Part shown: piece by piece, positions 16,129 through 26,031 of the stretch | Layout of the letters: every line of letters starts with the position of its first letter | Numbering within the stretch: position 1 is the first letter of the stretch | From: Emticicia agri | Lineage (GTDB): Bacteria > Bacteroidota > Bacteroidia > Cytophagales > Spirosomataceae | Length of the DNA: 64,000 bases | Assembly (NCBI RefSeq): GCF_004168285.1 | Contig: NZ_SEWF01000015.1 | Coordinates: 93,490-157,489, forward strand | Direction of reading: 5' to 3' | Notes under the pieces: model-generated | Databases searched by the model: none | Seen by the model: the letters and a program-made list of their open reading frames with translations, nothing else | Told to the model about the DNA's origin: nothing | Translations under genes and position numbers: made by a program

Positions 16129-16221
16129 GGTATAGACAGAAAAGATGGCTTTGTAGGTCGAATCATAAATTTTAAAAATACTCTCAACTCAACAGTTTTT
16201 AACTGATTAATATAAAAGATT

Positions 16222-17181
16222 ATGGCTTCCACCAATTCACTACCACAAGGCTTTATTCCTGTTATGCTCACGCCTTTTACAGATTCAGGTGCTATTGACC
16301 ATGCAGGACTTTCTGTTTTGACTGATTATTATATGCAGGCAGGTTCGGCAGGGTTATTTGCCAATTGTTTGTCGAGTGAAATGTATGAATTGACCAATGA
16401 TGAGCGTCTAACTATTACTAAACAGGTAGTTGACCAGGCTGCCGGGCATATTCCGGTAGTATCAACAGGTACGTTGGGCGGAACCATAGCCGCACAGGCA
16501 GATTTTGTGAAAAGAATTTATGATACTGGTGTGCAGGCTGTCATTGTGATTTCGGGTCAGATAGCTGCGGCTGATGAGTCTGACGAAGTATTTATAGAGC
16601 GGATGGAGGAATTAATGCACCTGACACCGGGTGTACCTTTAGGGTTTTATGAATGTCCTGTGCCTTATAAACGCCTGATTAATGCCGATGTGCTGGCAAA
16701 ACTTCTCCCTTCCAAACGCCTGATTTATCATAAAGATACTTGCCTCGATGCAGCTGAGGTAGAACGTAGATTGGCTGTTGCACAAGGATATAATTTTGGT
16801 TTATACGATGCCTATATGGTAAACGCTACTTCGTCGTTGAAGGCAGGAGCGGCGGGACTTTCTTGCATACAGGGGAATATTTACCCCGAATTGATTGTGT
16901 GGATTTGCGAACATTATGCCGACGCCTCACCGGAAGCACAGAAAGTACAGCAATTTTTTAATGATTCAATGGAGATTGTACACTCGGCTTACCCGACTAT
17001 AGCCAAATATAGTCTGATGAAAAGAGGTTTCCCGATTTCTACTTATACCCGCAGAAAAGTTGACCCTTTGACGGAAGCCCTGAAAGAAGGTATGGACGAC
17101 TTATTGATTACAATAGATAATTTGCATGATGAACTCGGCATTAAACCTGTTTACCAACATTCATCAGCTTTAGTTTCTTAA
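16222..17181 (+). CDS. Dihydrodipicolinate synthase / N-acetylneuraminate lyase family protein
   Basis: A 319-aa TIM-barrel class I aldolase or dehydratase. The Schiff-base lysine is K171 (LIYHKDTC) and the catalytic tyrosine is Y143 (GFYECPVPY). The usual GTTGE substrate-carboxylate loop is replaced by LSSEMYEL (50-57), so it is neither DapA nor a standard NanA. It belongs to a divergent branch found near sugar transporters. The likely role is retro-aldol cleavage or dehydration of a 2-keto-3-deoxy sugar acid imported by the SSS symporter just upstream. A strong terminator follows at 17228. A second divergent family member is at 54584. Confidence 0.88.
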   Translation: MASTNSLPQGFIPVMLTPFTDSGAIDHAGLSVLTDYYMQAGSAGLFANCLSSEMYELTNDERLTITKQVVDQAAGHIPVVSTGTLGGTIAAQADFVKRIYDTGVQAVIVISGQIAAADESDEVFIERMEELMHLTPGVPLGFYECPVPYKRLINADVLAKLLPSKRLIYHKDTCLDAAEVERRLAVAQGYNFGLYDAYMVNATSSLKAGAAGLSCIQGNIYPELIVWICEHYADASPEAQKVQQFFNDSMEIVHSAYPTIAKYSLMKRGFPISTYTRRKVDPLTEALKEGMDDLLITIDNLHDELGIKPVYQHSSALVS

Positions 17182-17227
17182 TTTTTGTATCACCTTCCTC
17201 TTTATAATAGTTTTGTTTCTTAGCTTC

Positions 17228-17259
17228 AATCTCCGGTAGGTACCTGCCGGAGATTTTTT
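17228..17259 (+). terminator. Rho-independent terminator after the lyase gene
   Basis: atctccggtagg and cctgccggagat pair (11 of 12 positions) around a TA loop and are followed by TTTTTT. It closes the symporter-lyase transcription unit 47 nt after the stop codon. Confidence 0.85.
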
Positions 17260-17296
17260 GTTTAACCTTTGAGTTAAATAAACTGAAAGACTTTTA

Positions 17297-17328
17297 ATAT
17301 ATCGTCCCTACCCAGAGGGACGATATAT
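17297..17328. repeat. 13-bp perfect hairpin (GTCCCT...AGGGAC type)
   Basis: atatatcgtccct and agggacgatatat form a perfect 13-bp stem with a 6-nt loop. A degenerate second unit (aagtcccgtatggatgatat) follows at about 17358. A shorter related hairpin, agtccc-tct-gggact, lies at 49402-49416. It looks like a small dispersed repeat. The rest of this gap holds only a promoter candidate. Confidence 0.55.
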
Positions 17329-17424
17329 CGGTAGTAAACATAACTAAAATAGTTTCTAAGTCCCGTATGGATGATATATTAAAAAACTCTTGAATATATT
17401 CACCTTATGAGTTTCCTAATGCTA

Positions 17425-17432
17425 TATTTTTG
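17425..17432 (+). promoter_or_regulatory. Candidate -7 promoter element of LLM oxidoreductase gene
   Basis: TATTTTTG fits TAnnTTTG exactly. It lies 65 nt before the preferred start codon at 17498. No TTG at ideal spacing was found, so the call is weak. Confidence 0.35.
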
Positions 17433-17497
17433 TATAGTAGCTCTTGGGTAACTAATTAATGCCGATTGATGTTACTAAACAAAAGACCGGATTTAAC

Positions 17498-18508
17498 ATG
17501 AGTAAATTAAAATTAGGAGTACTTGACCAATCAATAGTAACACAAGGCAAAACTGCTATAGACGCCGTAGAAGAAACTATTGCTACCGTAAAACTGGCCG
17601 AAAAATTAGGGTATAGCCGTTTCTGGGTATCTGAGCACCATAATTCTTCTTTTATTGCAGGCTCTACACCGGAGGTGCTGATGGTGAAACTGGCCGATGA
17701 GACCAGACGCATCAGAATAGGTTCAGGTGGCATTATGTTGCCCAACCATAGTGCTTTAAAAGTAGCCGAGAATTTCAGAATGTTGGAAACGCTGTTTCCA
17801 GGACGTATTGATTTAGGAATAGGCAGAGCACCGGGAGGCGATAGAATTACAGCCGCTTTATTAAATCCATCGAACGATTTTAGTGAGGAGAGTTATTTAC
17901 AACAATTAGCGTATCTGCAACAGTTTTTCAGAGATACGGCTGCTACCAGATACGGGCCGATTCTCGCAGTGCCACAGGCACCAACCATCCCTTCTCAATG
18001 GATATTGAGTTCGAGTGGCGGAAGCAGTAAAATTGCAGCACAGTTTGGCATGGGGCTGGCAGTTGCCCGATTCATCAATGGTTTTGCACAGCCCGATGTA
18101 GTAGAAACCTACCGCCGGAATTTCGAACCTTCGTCTCAGTTCTCAAAACCGCATGCTTTGCTGTCAATCTCGGTATTATGTGCCGAAACAGAAGAAGAAG
18201 CCCAAAAAATGCGCAAATTTTTAGATTATGTACTGGTGCAGTTTGAGCAAGGCAAGTTTGACAACTTCGGCGACGAAGCCTATATACAGAAATACCAGTT
18301 TTCATTGGCCGAACAGGAGCGTATTCACCGTAACAGAGGCAGGGTTATATCGGGTACAAAAGAGGAAGTAAAAGAAAAATTACTGGCGCTTGCCAACGAT
18401 TTTGGCGTAGATGAAGTCATAGTATCAACAATGGCCAATCATTCGTTGAACCGTATGCGTTCGTTTGAATTATTAGCCGAAGCCTTTGAACTAAAGGCAC
18501 TGGCATAG
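17498..18508 (+). CDS. LLM-class flavin-dependent oxidoreductase (MsnO8-like)
   Basis: A 336-aa luciferase-like monooxygenase with a TIM barrel that uses FMNH2 and O2. It starts MSKLKLGVLDQS, the typical beginning of the LSVLDQ subgroup; the in-frame ATG at 17459 would add 13 residues without family similarity. Recognisable blocks are SRFWVSEHHNSSFIAGSTPEV, RIRIGSGGIMLPNHSALKVAE and FPGRIDLGIGRAPGGD. The substrate is unknown in this family. It appears to be a single-gene unit, with the preceding terminator at 17228 and a 230-nt gap after it. Confidence 0.9.
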   Translation: MSKLKLGVLDQSIVTQGKTAIDAVEETIATVKLAEKLGYSRFWVSEHHNSSFIAGSTPEVLMVKLADETRRIRIGSGGIMLPNHSALKVAENFRMLETLFPGRIDLGIGRAPGGDRITAALLNPSNDFSEESYLQQLAYLQQFFRDTAATRYGPILAVPQAPTIPSQWILSSSGGSSKIAAQFGMGLAVARFINGFAQPDVVETYRRNFEPSSQFSKPHALLSISVLCAETEEEAQKMRKFLDYVLVQFEQGKFDNFGDEAYIQKYQFSLAEQERIHRNRGRVISGTKEEVKEKLLALANDFGVDEVIVSTMANHSLNRMRSFELLAEAFELKALA

Positions 18509-18738
18509 TTTTTTGTTATATTATAATAGGGGAAAATATCAGTAGAACTGTCTTGAAATAAAGGCAGGTAAAAAGCGTTATTCATACTCATTTTAAAAAT
18601 TACTTAACCATATATTAGTTTTTAATTAAAAATCATCATTGAATACTAATTGCATAAGTTTCTTGAGTAAATTCGAAATGCAAACGTGCTTTTACCTGTG
18701 AATCAGCTGAATTCACACATTTGTTAAAAAATCCTGTT

Positions 18739-21201
18739 ATGATGGCTAAAATCCTGAGAGTAGCATTATTTATATTGGGCGGTTTTGTTTTGCTCTTTGC
18801 TGGAGTAGGGTTTTGGATATATTATAACCAGGATTCGCTTTTTACCCGATTGAAAGCATTGGTTAATGAAAAAATTGAAGGTACACTTGAAGTAAAAGAT
18901 TTTAAGTTTACGCCTTTTCAGAACGGGGTAGGCTTTACGTTTTCGCTGATGGGGGTAAAACTCAGTGATAAGTACTTTAATCAACATCAAACTTATCTGA
19001 TAGACGCCGCTTCTATTAATGTTACACTCGAAACACAATCTTTATTCAGAGGTAAAGTATTGATTCATAGCCTGAAATTTACCAATGGTAAACTGAATGT
19101 TTACAAGCGTAAAGATGGTTTTTCTAACCTTTCTATTTTCTCTTCTTCTGGTAAAAAAGATTCTACCACCACCAAAAAAACAGATACAGGTGCTTTAAGA
19201 GATTTAGAAGAGGTATCGTTTAAAGACTTTCAGGTGCAGTATGCCGATTCGTTGCAGGAAAAATTCTTTGGCGCAGATTTCCACCAGTTTGTCAATAAAG
19301 TTGAATTTGATGATGACCTTTGGAACATAGAGTCGAAAGGTAATGTATTTTTTAAAGGGCTGTTTTTTAATCCGGAGAAAGGAGGCTTTCTGACTAATCA
19401 GGAAGTAGATTTACGCTTATCTGCTGTTTTTCATGAAAAAGAGCAAAAACTGACCATCAATCCATCTGAAATTGAAGCGGCTACCAAAGATAAAATTCAA
19501 CTTGCGGGTGAATTTAACTTCAGTGAAAATGTACGTACTCTCCGGTTAGGTTTCACAACCAGAGAATTGCGGCTAAGTAATGCCAGAAAATTACTGACAG
19601 CGCATTTAAATAATGTTTTAGAGCGTATCAAAATAGACCCGCTCGTAACGGCACAGGTGCAACTGAACGGGAAATTTGGCGAACGAATTCCTAAATTTGA
19701 TATTAATTTCGATGCCCGTTCTTTTGAGTACCGGCTTCCTGTCGGGTTGCTGAAAGAATTAAGTACTCAGGGTATCTTTACCAATCATGCAGATAATGCC
19801 CAACCCACAGGCGATGCCAATACACGTATCACAGGGAATAATATCAGAGGGTTGTTTGAGACCATTCCGATACAGGGCAAAATAGCAGTAAATGACCTTG
19901 AACAGGCTTTGGCCGATATAGAATGTACTTTAAATGCCGACCCAACCTCATTGAATGATTTGCTTGATCCTGAACGCTATAAGGTACAAAAGGGAAAAGC
20001 AGAAATGAAACTTACCTACAAAGGCAATATTCAATCTTTTTTCAATAAGGAAACAAAGAAATTGAACGGACTCCTTTTCGGGAGTGTATCCTTGCAGGAT
20101 TTAGCCGTTACTTATCTACCGCAGAAAGTTACCATTGAGCAGATAAGGGGAGATATGGCTTTTACAGGTGAAGAAATAAGAATACCTAATATTCAGATAT
20201 TTGACGGCCAGAATAACCTGTATGTGAATGGTCGTATAACCGGATTTTTCCCTTACCTCTATCTGGAAAATAGTCCGCTGAAAGCGTATGCCAATATTAA
20301 AATACCAGACTGGCAACTGAACTGGTTAAAGGTACTGTTGAACCTTGACCGTTCAAGACCTAAAAGAAGCGGTAATTCGAAGTTTACTTTGTCTGCTTTG
20401 TTAGATAAAGCCATTGATAACATTGAGATTGATGCTACACTTGAGGCCGGAAGATTCAGGTATAACCGACTATCAGCACGGAACCTTAAAGGAAGAATGA
20501 CGTTGAGTACTGATAAAATTCATCTGCATAATTTCTCAATGAATGCCTTTGGTGGCACTTTTCAGATTGCCGGAAATGTGAATCAGTTACGTTCAGGTAG
20601 GCCTATTCAACTAAAAGTCGATGCCAGGCTCACCAATACTGATGTGAAGTCGGTTTTTTCTTCTTTTAATAATTTTGGTCAATATACCATGACCGACAGA
20701 AATATTCAGGGAAAACTGAGCAGCACTTTTAAATTTACTGCCGAGTTGAAAAATGATGTATCGTTGGTGCAGAACTCAGTTGACGGAACTTTGACGGTTG
20801 ATTTAAGAGATGCTGAAATTATTGACTTTGACCCATTTCTGAAAATGAAAAAACTGGTTTTCAGAAAACGCCCTTTAGAGCATGTACAATTTGCGCCTAT
20901 TGTGCATGAGTTTGTGATTAAGGGTAAGGAAGTAGAAGTGAAAAAAATGCAGATAGAAAGCAATGTGATGACTTTCTTTTTAGATGGTGTTTACAGTTTA
21001 GGGGATAAAACCGACCTCAATATCCAGATTCCTTTGAGTAATCTGCGCAAAAGAGATTCTACCTATCAGTTCAAAGAATATGACCCTGATGCCATCGGCT
21101 CAAATATATTTTTGAAAGCCGTGGACGAAAACGGAAAAGTGAATATCAAGTATGTGATGAAAAAGAAAACCCGAAAGATACCTTTCAGAGCTTTCCGATA
21201 A
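18739..21201 (+). CDS. AsmA-like envelope protein
   Basis: An 820-aa protein with one N-terminal membrane anchor (MMAKILRVALFILGGFVLLFAGVGFWIYY) and a long beta-rich periplasmic region typical of AsmA/TamB/DUF748 lipid-transport bridge proteins. An AsmA-like C-terminal section (about 560-760) includes GTFQIAGNVNQLRSGRPIQLKVDARLTNTDVKSVFSSF. Family members help move phospholipid between membranes or assemble outer-membrane proteins. The start is ATG 18739; the TTG at 18721 is less likely. Its 3' end overlaps the convergent DUF3748 gene by 17 bp. Confidence 0.82.
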   Translation: MMAKILRVALFILGGFVLLFAGVGFWIYYNQDSLFTRLKALVNEKIEGTLEVKDFKFTPFQNGVGFTFSLMGVKLSDKYFNQHQTYLIDAASINVTLETQSLFRGKVLIHSLKFTNGKLNVYKRKDGFSNLSIFSSSGKKDSTTTKKTDTGALRDLEEVSFKDFQVQYADSLQEKFFGADFHQFVNKVEFDDDLWNIESKGNVFFKGLFFNPEKGGFLTNQEVDLRLSAVFHEKEQKLTINPSEIEAATKDKIQLAGEFNFSENVRTLRLGFTTRELRLSNARKLLTAHLNNVLERIKIDPLVTAQVQLNGKFGERIPKFDINFDARSFEYRLPVGLLKELSTQGIFTNHADNAQPTGDANTRITGNNIRGLFETIPIQGKIAVNDLEQALADIECTLNADPTSLNDLLDPERYKVQKGKAEMKLTYKGNIQSFFNKETKKLNGLLFGSVSLQDLAVTYLPQKVTIEQIRGDMAFTGEEIRIPNIQIFDGQNNLYVNGRITGFFPYLYLENSPLKAYANIKIPDWQLNWLKVLLNLDRSRPKRSGNSKFTLSALLDKAIDNIEIDATLEAGRFRYNRLSARNLKGRMTLSTDKIHLHNFSMNAFGGTFQIAGNVNQLRSGRPIQLKVDARLTNTDVKSVFSSFNNFGQYTMTDRNIQGKLSSTFKFTAELKNDVSLVQNSVDGTLTVDLRDAEIIDFDPFLKMKKLVFRKRPLEHVQFAPIVHEFVIKGKEVEVKKMQIESNVMTFFLDGVYSLGDKTDLNIQIPLSNLRKRDSTYQFKEYDPDAIGSNIFLKAVDENGKVNIKYVMKKKTRKIPFRAFR

Positions 21202-22537
21202 AGACTTGTTTAGCTTTGCCAATCAACCGATTGAAAGCAATTGTTTTTCCATCGTGCGAAATCACAAGATTCGTAGGTGATGGAACAGTACGCTCGGTTA
21301 ATAGATGGTGGCGTTTCTCAAATGCTTCATTCCCTGTCTCACAATTGACGATACTCCCGTTCCAAACGTAGTAAATACTTTTACCTGACGGATGCCAGCG
21401 GAAAAAACCTTCTACATTGCTTGTATGATAGGTAAGCTGTGTCAGATTTTTACCGTCAGGATTAATCGTAAATAGCTGTAAAACACCTTTTTCATCTTTC
21501 GCTAAAAAAGCTAATAACTCCCCGTCGGGCGAGCTGCGCACAATACCCACACAACCCGGCTGATTGCCATTGGCTGTAAAGGTAAGTCGGCGTTGAAGCG
21601 TACCTTTGGGCGGCATGGGCATGGTGGTTGCTGTACCCTCTAATGGTCCTGATTCTCCTGCTATATCAATTGCCTCGGGAATATCTACTATAAAAACCTC
21701 GTCAACACTTTTACCATTTCTATCTCTCACACTGCCAATAAAAGCCCTTGCCATTTGTCTGGTTCCGTCGGTTTTTTTATATCCGTTTGTCCCTACCCAG
21801 CTATCACCTGCCGCATGACTGATTTCGTCAGAGCCGGGTTGTGGGGTAGGGGTTACTTTTACCACCAGCACACTATACCATTCGCCCGATATATTTTCTC
21901 CGTTGGCATCTTTTTCTAAAACTACCGGATTGATTTTTTTGGATACGCCTATGGTACGTAGGTTATGTTTTTCGTGGGTCGAGTCTTCGAGGGCTTTCAT
22001 CACCGCATCGTTATAGGTGTAGCCAATCCACTGGCCGTTGCCACTCCATTCGTGGCGGTGCGTACCGCCTCTTAAAGCACCTTTGGTATAAGGCGGGGTT
22101 ATGTCCCGGGCATCCATAAAGATGCGTTTTCCGGCAAGGGTTTCATCAATAATTACGCCTGTGCGTCGCCATTGCTGATAAGGATTGGCTTCGGTAACAC
22201 TCGGTAAACCATGAATAAAGACTACTGCATTTTCGACAGGAGAGTAGCTGACTGCACCTGCACCCGGCCCCCATGCCTGATTGCCGGGTAATTCGTAAAC
22301 AATTTTCTTTTCACCCGTTGAAATATGTACTTTTTCAATGCGGGCAGAAGCCGCAATGCCTCCCTCATCTGTTCGGGTATCATACACCAGCCATTGGTTA
22401 TCAGGCGAGAAATTATCGTTATTATCTAAATCGTGATGGTAAGTGGCATCATCAGTAATTTGTTTCTCGGTCATATATTCCATAGTTGTGTTGCAGGCTG
22501 ATAGTGAAAAGATAAGGCTTAAAAATACATATTTCAT
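21185..22537 (-). CDS. DUF3748 (YidR-like) lipoprotein, WD40-like propeller
   Basis: A 450-aa lipoprotein with a lipobox ending at C15 (FSLSAC). The body is a WD40/TolB-like beta-propeller, with the repeated unit SPDGELLAFLAKDEKGVLQLFTINPDGKNLTQLT and FRWHPSGKSIYYVWN. The opening NDNFSPDNQWLVYDTR and the HRHEWSGNGQWIGYTYND block resemble the DUF3748 family of E. coli YidR, whose gene lies near a sugar symporter and sulfatase. No enzymatic motif is evident. It is the last gene of the minus-strand hydrolase operon, 26 nt after the propeller-toroid gene, so a role in binding or sensing the same glycan is plausible. Confidence 0.75.
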   Translation of the reverse strand: MKYVFLSLIFSLSACNTTMEYMTEKQITDDATYHHDLDNNDNFSPDNQWLVYDTRTDEGGIAASARIEKVHISTGEKKIVYELPGNQAWGPGAGAVSYSPVENAVVFIHGLPSVTEANPYQQWRRTGVIIDETLAGKRIFMDARDITPPYTKGALRGGTHRHEWSGNGQWIGYTYNDAVMKALEDSTHEKHNLRTIGVSKKINPVVLEKDANGENISGEWYSVLVVKVTPTPQPGSDEISHAAGDSWVGTNGYKKTDGTRQMARAFIGSVRDRNGKSVDEVFIVDIPEAIDIAGESGPLEGTATTMPMPPKGTLQRRLTFTANGNQPGCVGIVRSSPDGELLAFLAKDEKGVLQLFTINPDGKNLTQLTYHTSNVEGFFRWHPSGKSIYYVWNGSIVNCETGNEAFEKRHHLLTERTVPSPTNLVISHDGKTIAFNRLIGKAKQVFIGKL

Positions 22538-22563
22538 AGGGTTATGATTAAAGTTTTTTAAAC

Positions 22564-24786
22564 TTACTTTTCCGGTGCACTAATTACCCCTAAATAACGG
22601 CCTAACCAATATGGTAAAGTCCATATATCTCCGGCACTGTGTTCTGATGTTCCGTTGCCGCCTTTACGGTCGAGGTTGAACGTATTGCCATTGTGGCGCT
22701 GAATCGGGCTTTCGTCAGGAGGTAACACTTCTTTAATAGTCTGGTTACGGAAATTAGGGGCTATTTTCTCAATGTCCTTACGGTTGCTGTTGATAATTAC
22801 CCAGTCTATCAAATCTAATGGATATTCTCTTAAATACCAGGTTGCTTCGTTCAGGTCAAAATCTTTTGTGCCTGTCAATGCCGTAAATATATTCCATGCC
22901 CCTTCTTTTTCAGGACGTTCAGCTTGCCAGTGGTCTATAATAGCTCTTTTGTAGGCGGCTTTCAGCGTATCATTAAAGGCATAGCGGTACAAGCCCCAGT
23001 ACCCCACAAAATACATTTCGTCATCGGAGTGATTCCAACCATCTGACATATTTTTGGCGTGAGCGTCGGCATCTTCTGCGGCTCTGCCAATGATACTCAT
23101 CGGGCGCATCAGGTTTTCGTAGTAACCATGTTTTTTCATCAGTTCAAAAGCCTTTTGTTTATATTTCTCCTTTTTGGTGAAATGGTAGGCTGTTTGGAGC
23201 ATCGCCACAATATTCGATGAATTGAGTTTTCTGTCTCCTACATTGATAGGAAAAGAATTGACATACTCAGGATTCCAACGACCCCATTGCGTAGGTTGGC
23301 CGTTGTAGTCAATCATATACATATTGTTTTTGATGATATGGCTCATCAGGGTATCAATCAGTGTAATCGCACGTTTTTTGAGGGTTGGCTCCTGTATCAG
23401 TTCAGCCATCGCACCATAGGCAAAAATATGCCCGATGGCTTCATCACTACTGGTAGTGGCTTTCCAGTCCCACTCAGGGTCGGCTGAATGTTGCCAACGC
23501 TCAGGGTCAGAAAGCTGATTGATATAGCCTTTCCTTTCAAAAGAGCGTGACGGGAAGCCCGGAATACCATTAATAGTAAATAAGCGTTCCATCGCATCTA
23601 ACGATTCCACACAGTTCTGAAGAGCTTCAGGGTCTTTAGTAACCGCATATCTGAATATTTCTCCACCCAGATACATCGATGTCCACAAACCATCATTGTC
23701 AGAATCAGACAAATAGCCTGTACTCAAATTCCCTTTTTCCATACGGCTGAGAGAGGCATTAAACCCATTGCGGATATGACGGCTACGTATTTGTTTATCG
23801 TAGAACATCGCCTTATCGTGCAGGGTCATTTGCTTGAAACATAGTTGTCCTAAGCCTTCAGTAGTCAGTATCAATACCGAGTTTTCTGGGCCTTCGGCAA
23901 TATGGGTTACTGCATTGCCCGGTAGCCAACGCTCGCCATTGTAATAGTCAAACTTGCCATCAGTACGCAGAGCAAAAGCACCATTGCCTGACCCGAACCA
24001 GAATTTATCACCTATGGCTTTTACGGCTGTTATTTCTGTGGCAGGTAATTTCTGATTTTTGCTGCCTGTCTGCTTTCCGGTAGCGGCATCAAGGGTAATG
24101 ATACCGTCGGTTGTGCCAATGATGATTTTTTTGCCATTGGTATCAAAAGCAGTGAAGCCTGTACCATCAAACACTTTAGTCAGTTTTGAGCCTGATAGGG
24201 AAGATAAAGATTTTTTGCCTAAAATCCAGAAAGTATCTGTACCCGCCTGGTAACGGATACTAACAATTTCGTCGCCATCTAAACTGCCTTTCCAAAGGGT
24301 AGTTGCACCTTTGATTAATTGCAAAGATTTACCATCTGATATTAGAAAAGCAAAGTCTTTGCCACCTGTAAACAGGTTGGCTTTGCTTAAATCGTGCTTG
24401 CTGAATAGTTTCCCTGCCCAGGCATTGCTTAATACGGTTTTGTCGTCAAGCAAGACAAACTGATGCTGATAGCTTCCCAAGCCTTGTATTTTTTTATCTC
24501 CGATAGTGCGGTAGGTTTTATCAGGCACAATAGAACCCGGATACAAGAATTGCCCATCGTGCGGTTGCAGAATTCCTTCGGAAGAAAAGATTTTAATCGT
24601 CCCATTTCTATCACTGGCGGCTTCAATCAGTCTGGTATTATTTGATTTCAGATAATACTTGATGCTATATTCCTGCCAGAAGGGTTTGTCATGATACACG
24701 GGTTGTGTTTTAGTAGTGGGCTTTTGCGCATAAGAGGCCATGCCTATCAAAGCCAGGCAAATGAAAATGTAAGGAGATAATCTCAT
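22564..24786 (-). CDS. Secreted propeller + helical-toroid protein, paralogue A
   Basis: A 740-aa exported protein (signal peptide about 1-20, MRLSPYIFICLALIGMASYA). An N-terminal degenerate beta-propeller (about 30-330; units such as IIIGTTDGIITLD and FWFGSGNGAFALR) is joined to a helical C-terminal domain (about 340-735). That domain shares motifs with the paralogue at 27282: SDSDNDGLW, FRYAVTKDPEA, TSSDEAIGHIFAY, NGQPTQWGRWNP, YPLDLIDW and LPYWLGRYL. The alternating helices and conserved D/E/W residues suggest an alpha/alpha-toroid glycoside hydrolase or lyase, but no known GH/PL signature was recognised. It lies 41 nt after the BNR gene in the operon. Confidence 0.72.
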   Translation of the reverse strand: MRLSPYIFICLALIGMASYAQKPTTKTQPVYHDKPFWQEYSIKYYLKSNNTRLIEAASDRNGTIKIFSSEGILQPHDGQFLYPGSIVPDKTYRTIGDKKIQGLGSYQHQFVLLDDKTVLSNAWAGKLFSKHDLSKANLFTGGKDFAFLISDGKSLQLIKGATTLWKGSLDGDEIVSIRYQAGTDTFWILGKKSLSSLSGSKLTKVFDGTGFTAFDTNGKKIIIGTTDGIITLDAATGKQTGSKNQKLPATEITAVKAIGDKFWFGSGNGAFALRTDGKFDYYNGERWLPGNAVTHIAEGPENSVLILTTEGLGQLCFKQMTLHDKAMFYDKQIRSRHIRNGFNASLSRMEKGNLSTGYLSDSDNDGLWTSMYLGGEIFRYAVTKDPEALQNCVESLDAMERLFTINGIPGFPSRSFERKGYINQLSDPERWQHSADPEWDWKATTSSDEAIGHIFAYGAMAELIQEPTLKKRAITLIDTLMSHIIKNNMYMIDYNGQPTQWGRWNPEYVNSFPINVGDRKLNSSNIVAMLQTAYHFTKKEKYKQKAFELMKKHGYYENLMRPMSIIGRAAEDADAHAKNMSDGWNHSDDEMYFVGYWGLYRYAFNDTLKAAYKRAIIDHWQAERPEKEGAWNIFTALTGTKDFDLNEATWYLREYPLDLIDWVIINSNRKDIEKIAPNFRNQTIKEVLPPDESPIQRHNGNTFNLDRKGGNGTSEHSAGDIWTLPYWLGRYLGVISAPEK

Positions 24787-24827
24787 AAAATGTAAGGTAA
24801 TTGATTAATATTTTTGTGTGTTGGGTT

Positions 24828-26006
24828 TTACTTAATTTTCTGTGGGTCAACCACCACGTATTTAATTGATTTTTTGTCTTTATCCAGATGATACGAATAG
24901 GTCATGTGTAACAACCCATCTTTTGTCTGAATGAGCGAGGGGTATGAAAACCCTCCTTTCTTTGGGTCATGGTCTTCCATGCGTGTCTTCCATTTCCAGG
25001 TTTTGCCCTCATCGTCTGACAGGTATAAGCTCAACTGATAGCGACCATTATAAATATCGTTGCCTAAAAATGCCCATCTGCCGTCGTTCAATACCAGCAA
25101 TTCAACACTGGCCGTATTCGGAATGTCCATTTTAACTGAAGCTGACCAAGTTTCCCCTTTATCGGTTGATTCGCTGTAATGTACCCGTGGAGGACTATCG
25201 CCACTATCACGCATATAGGCTATCAGATTACCGTTTTTCTTCTGCACTACCGCAGGTTGAATAGGGCCACGACCCACCAAAGGCAGGCTCGGTCGCCAGG
25301 TAGTACCGTTGTCTTCTGAAATCGCCATCATCGACAGGTTAAAACCATCAGAGTATAATGGAAGTACAATGCGCCCGTTTGGCATCAAAAGTGGTTTGAT
25401 TCTTGTCATCCAGCCAATGCTTCGTTTAGTGGCATCTTTGCTGGCCTCCGTTATCATTTCATCGTATTCGGGGGCATATCCGGCCCAGCCATGATGTGTA
25501 TCAGGCAAACTTTTGAGTTTGGCGGCTACTTCTCTGGCAAAATCATCGTTGGGTTTCAGCAGGATATTGTCCTGCCAGTTCCATACCGGCGCACCGCTTT
25601 GGTTATAATCGGTTGAGGTTTTAAAACGCAGAATTGATTGCTCCCATTTATTGGCTTGTACGGCAATCCAGACCAGAAAGAGTTTATTCTCCTGATTTAA
25701 GAACAGTACAGGGTTACAATCGGGAATATTGGGCGTATCGGCCATCAGAAAAGGTTCACTCCATGTTTTCTCCCCTTTCTTTAATCTTGCTCCCATAATT
25801 CTTACATCATCGGCTGTGCGCTCGCCACTTCCCTGAAACCATACTGTTAGAAAATCTCCGTTCGGCAAACTCACTATACTGCTTCCATGCACGTGTTTTT
25901 CCTGTGTCGGAAAAATCAGCATAGCATTAACAACCGCAGGGTTTTGTGCCCATAATTGATGGGCAGTTAGGCATATAAATAGAGTGAATAGGTATGGTTT
26001 TTTCAT
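24828..26006 (-). CDS. BNR-repeat / sialidase-fold secreted glycosidase-like protein
   Basis: A 392-aa exported protein (MKKPYLFTLFICLTAHQLWA-Q). It is a six-bladed propeller of the BNR_2 (COG4692 'predicted neuraminidase') group with three clear Asp-boxes: SEDNGTTW, STDKGETW and SDDEGKTW. The N-terminus has HVHGSSIVSLPNGDFLTVWFQGSGE. The FRIP/YRIP arginine motif of true GH33 sialidases is absent, so sialic acid is not the demonstrated substrate; this group also includes rhamnose- and uronate-active enzymes. It is embedded between a deacetylase (201 nt upstream, with a MITE between) and propeller-toroid paralogue A. Confidence 0.8.
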   Translation of the reverse strand: MKKPYLFTLFICLTAHQLWAQNPAVVNAMLIFPTQEKHVHGSSIVSLPNGDFLTVWFQGSGERTADDVRIMGARLKKGEKTWSEPFLMADTPNIPDCNPVLFLNQENKLFLVWIAVQANKWEQSILRFKTSTDYNQSGAPVWNWQDNILLKPNDDFAREVAAKLKSLPDTHHGWAGYAPEYDEMITEASKDATKRSIGWMTRIKPLLMPNGRIVLPLYSDGFNLSMMAISEDNGTTWRPSLPLVGRGPIQPAVVQKKNGNLIAYMRDSGDSPPRVHYSESTDKGETWSASVKMDIPNTASVELLVLNDGRWAFLGNDIYNGRYQLSLYLSDDEGKTWKWKTRMEDHDPKKGGFSYPSLIQTKDGLLHMTYSYHLDKDKKSIKYVVVDPQKIK

Positions 26007-26031
26007 TAAAATATCATACTATTAAAAATAA

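Noticed and set aside
16222..17181. Annotating the lyase as DapA (lysine biosynthesis) or NanA
   Set aside because: The GTTGE/GSTGE loop is absent and the neighbours are catabolic; only the superfamily is supported.
24828..26006. Calling the BNR protein a true exo-alpha-sialidase (GH33)
   Set aside because: Asp-boxes are present but the FRIP-type arginine motif and clear catalytic Tyr/Glu context are not seen; only the fold is supported.
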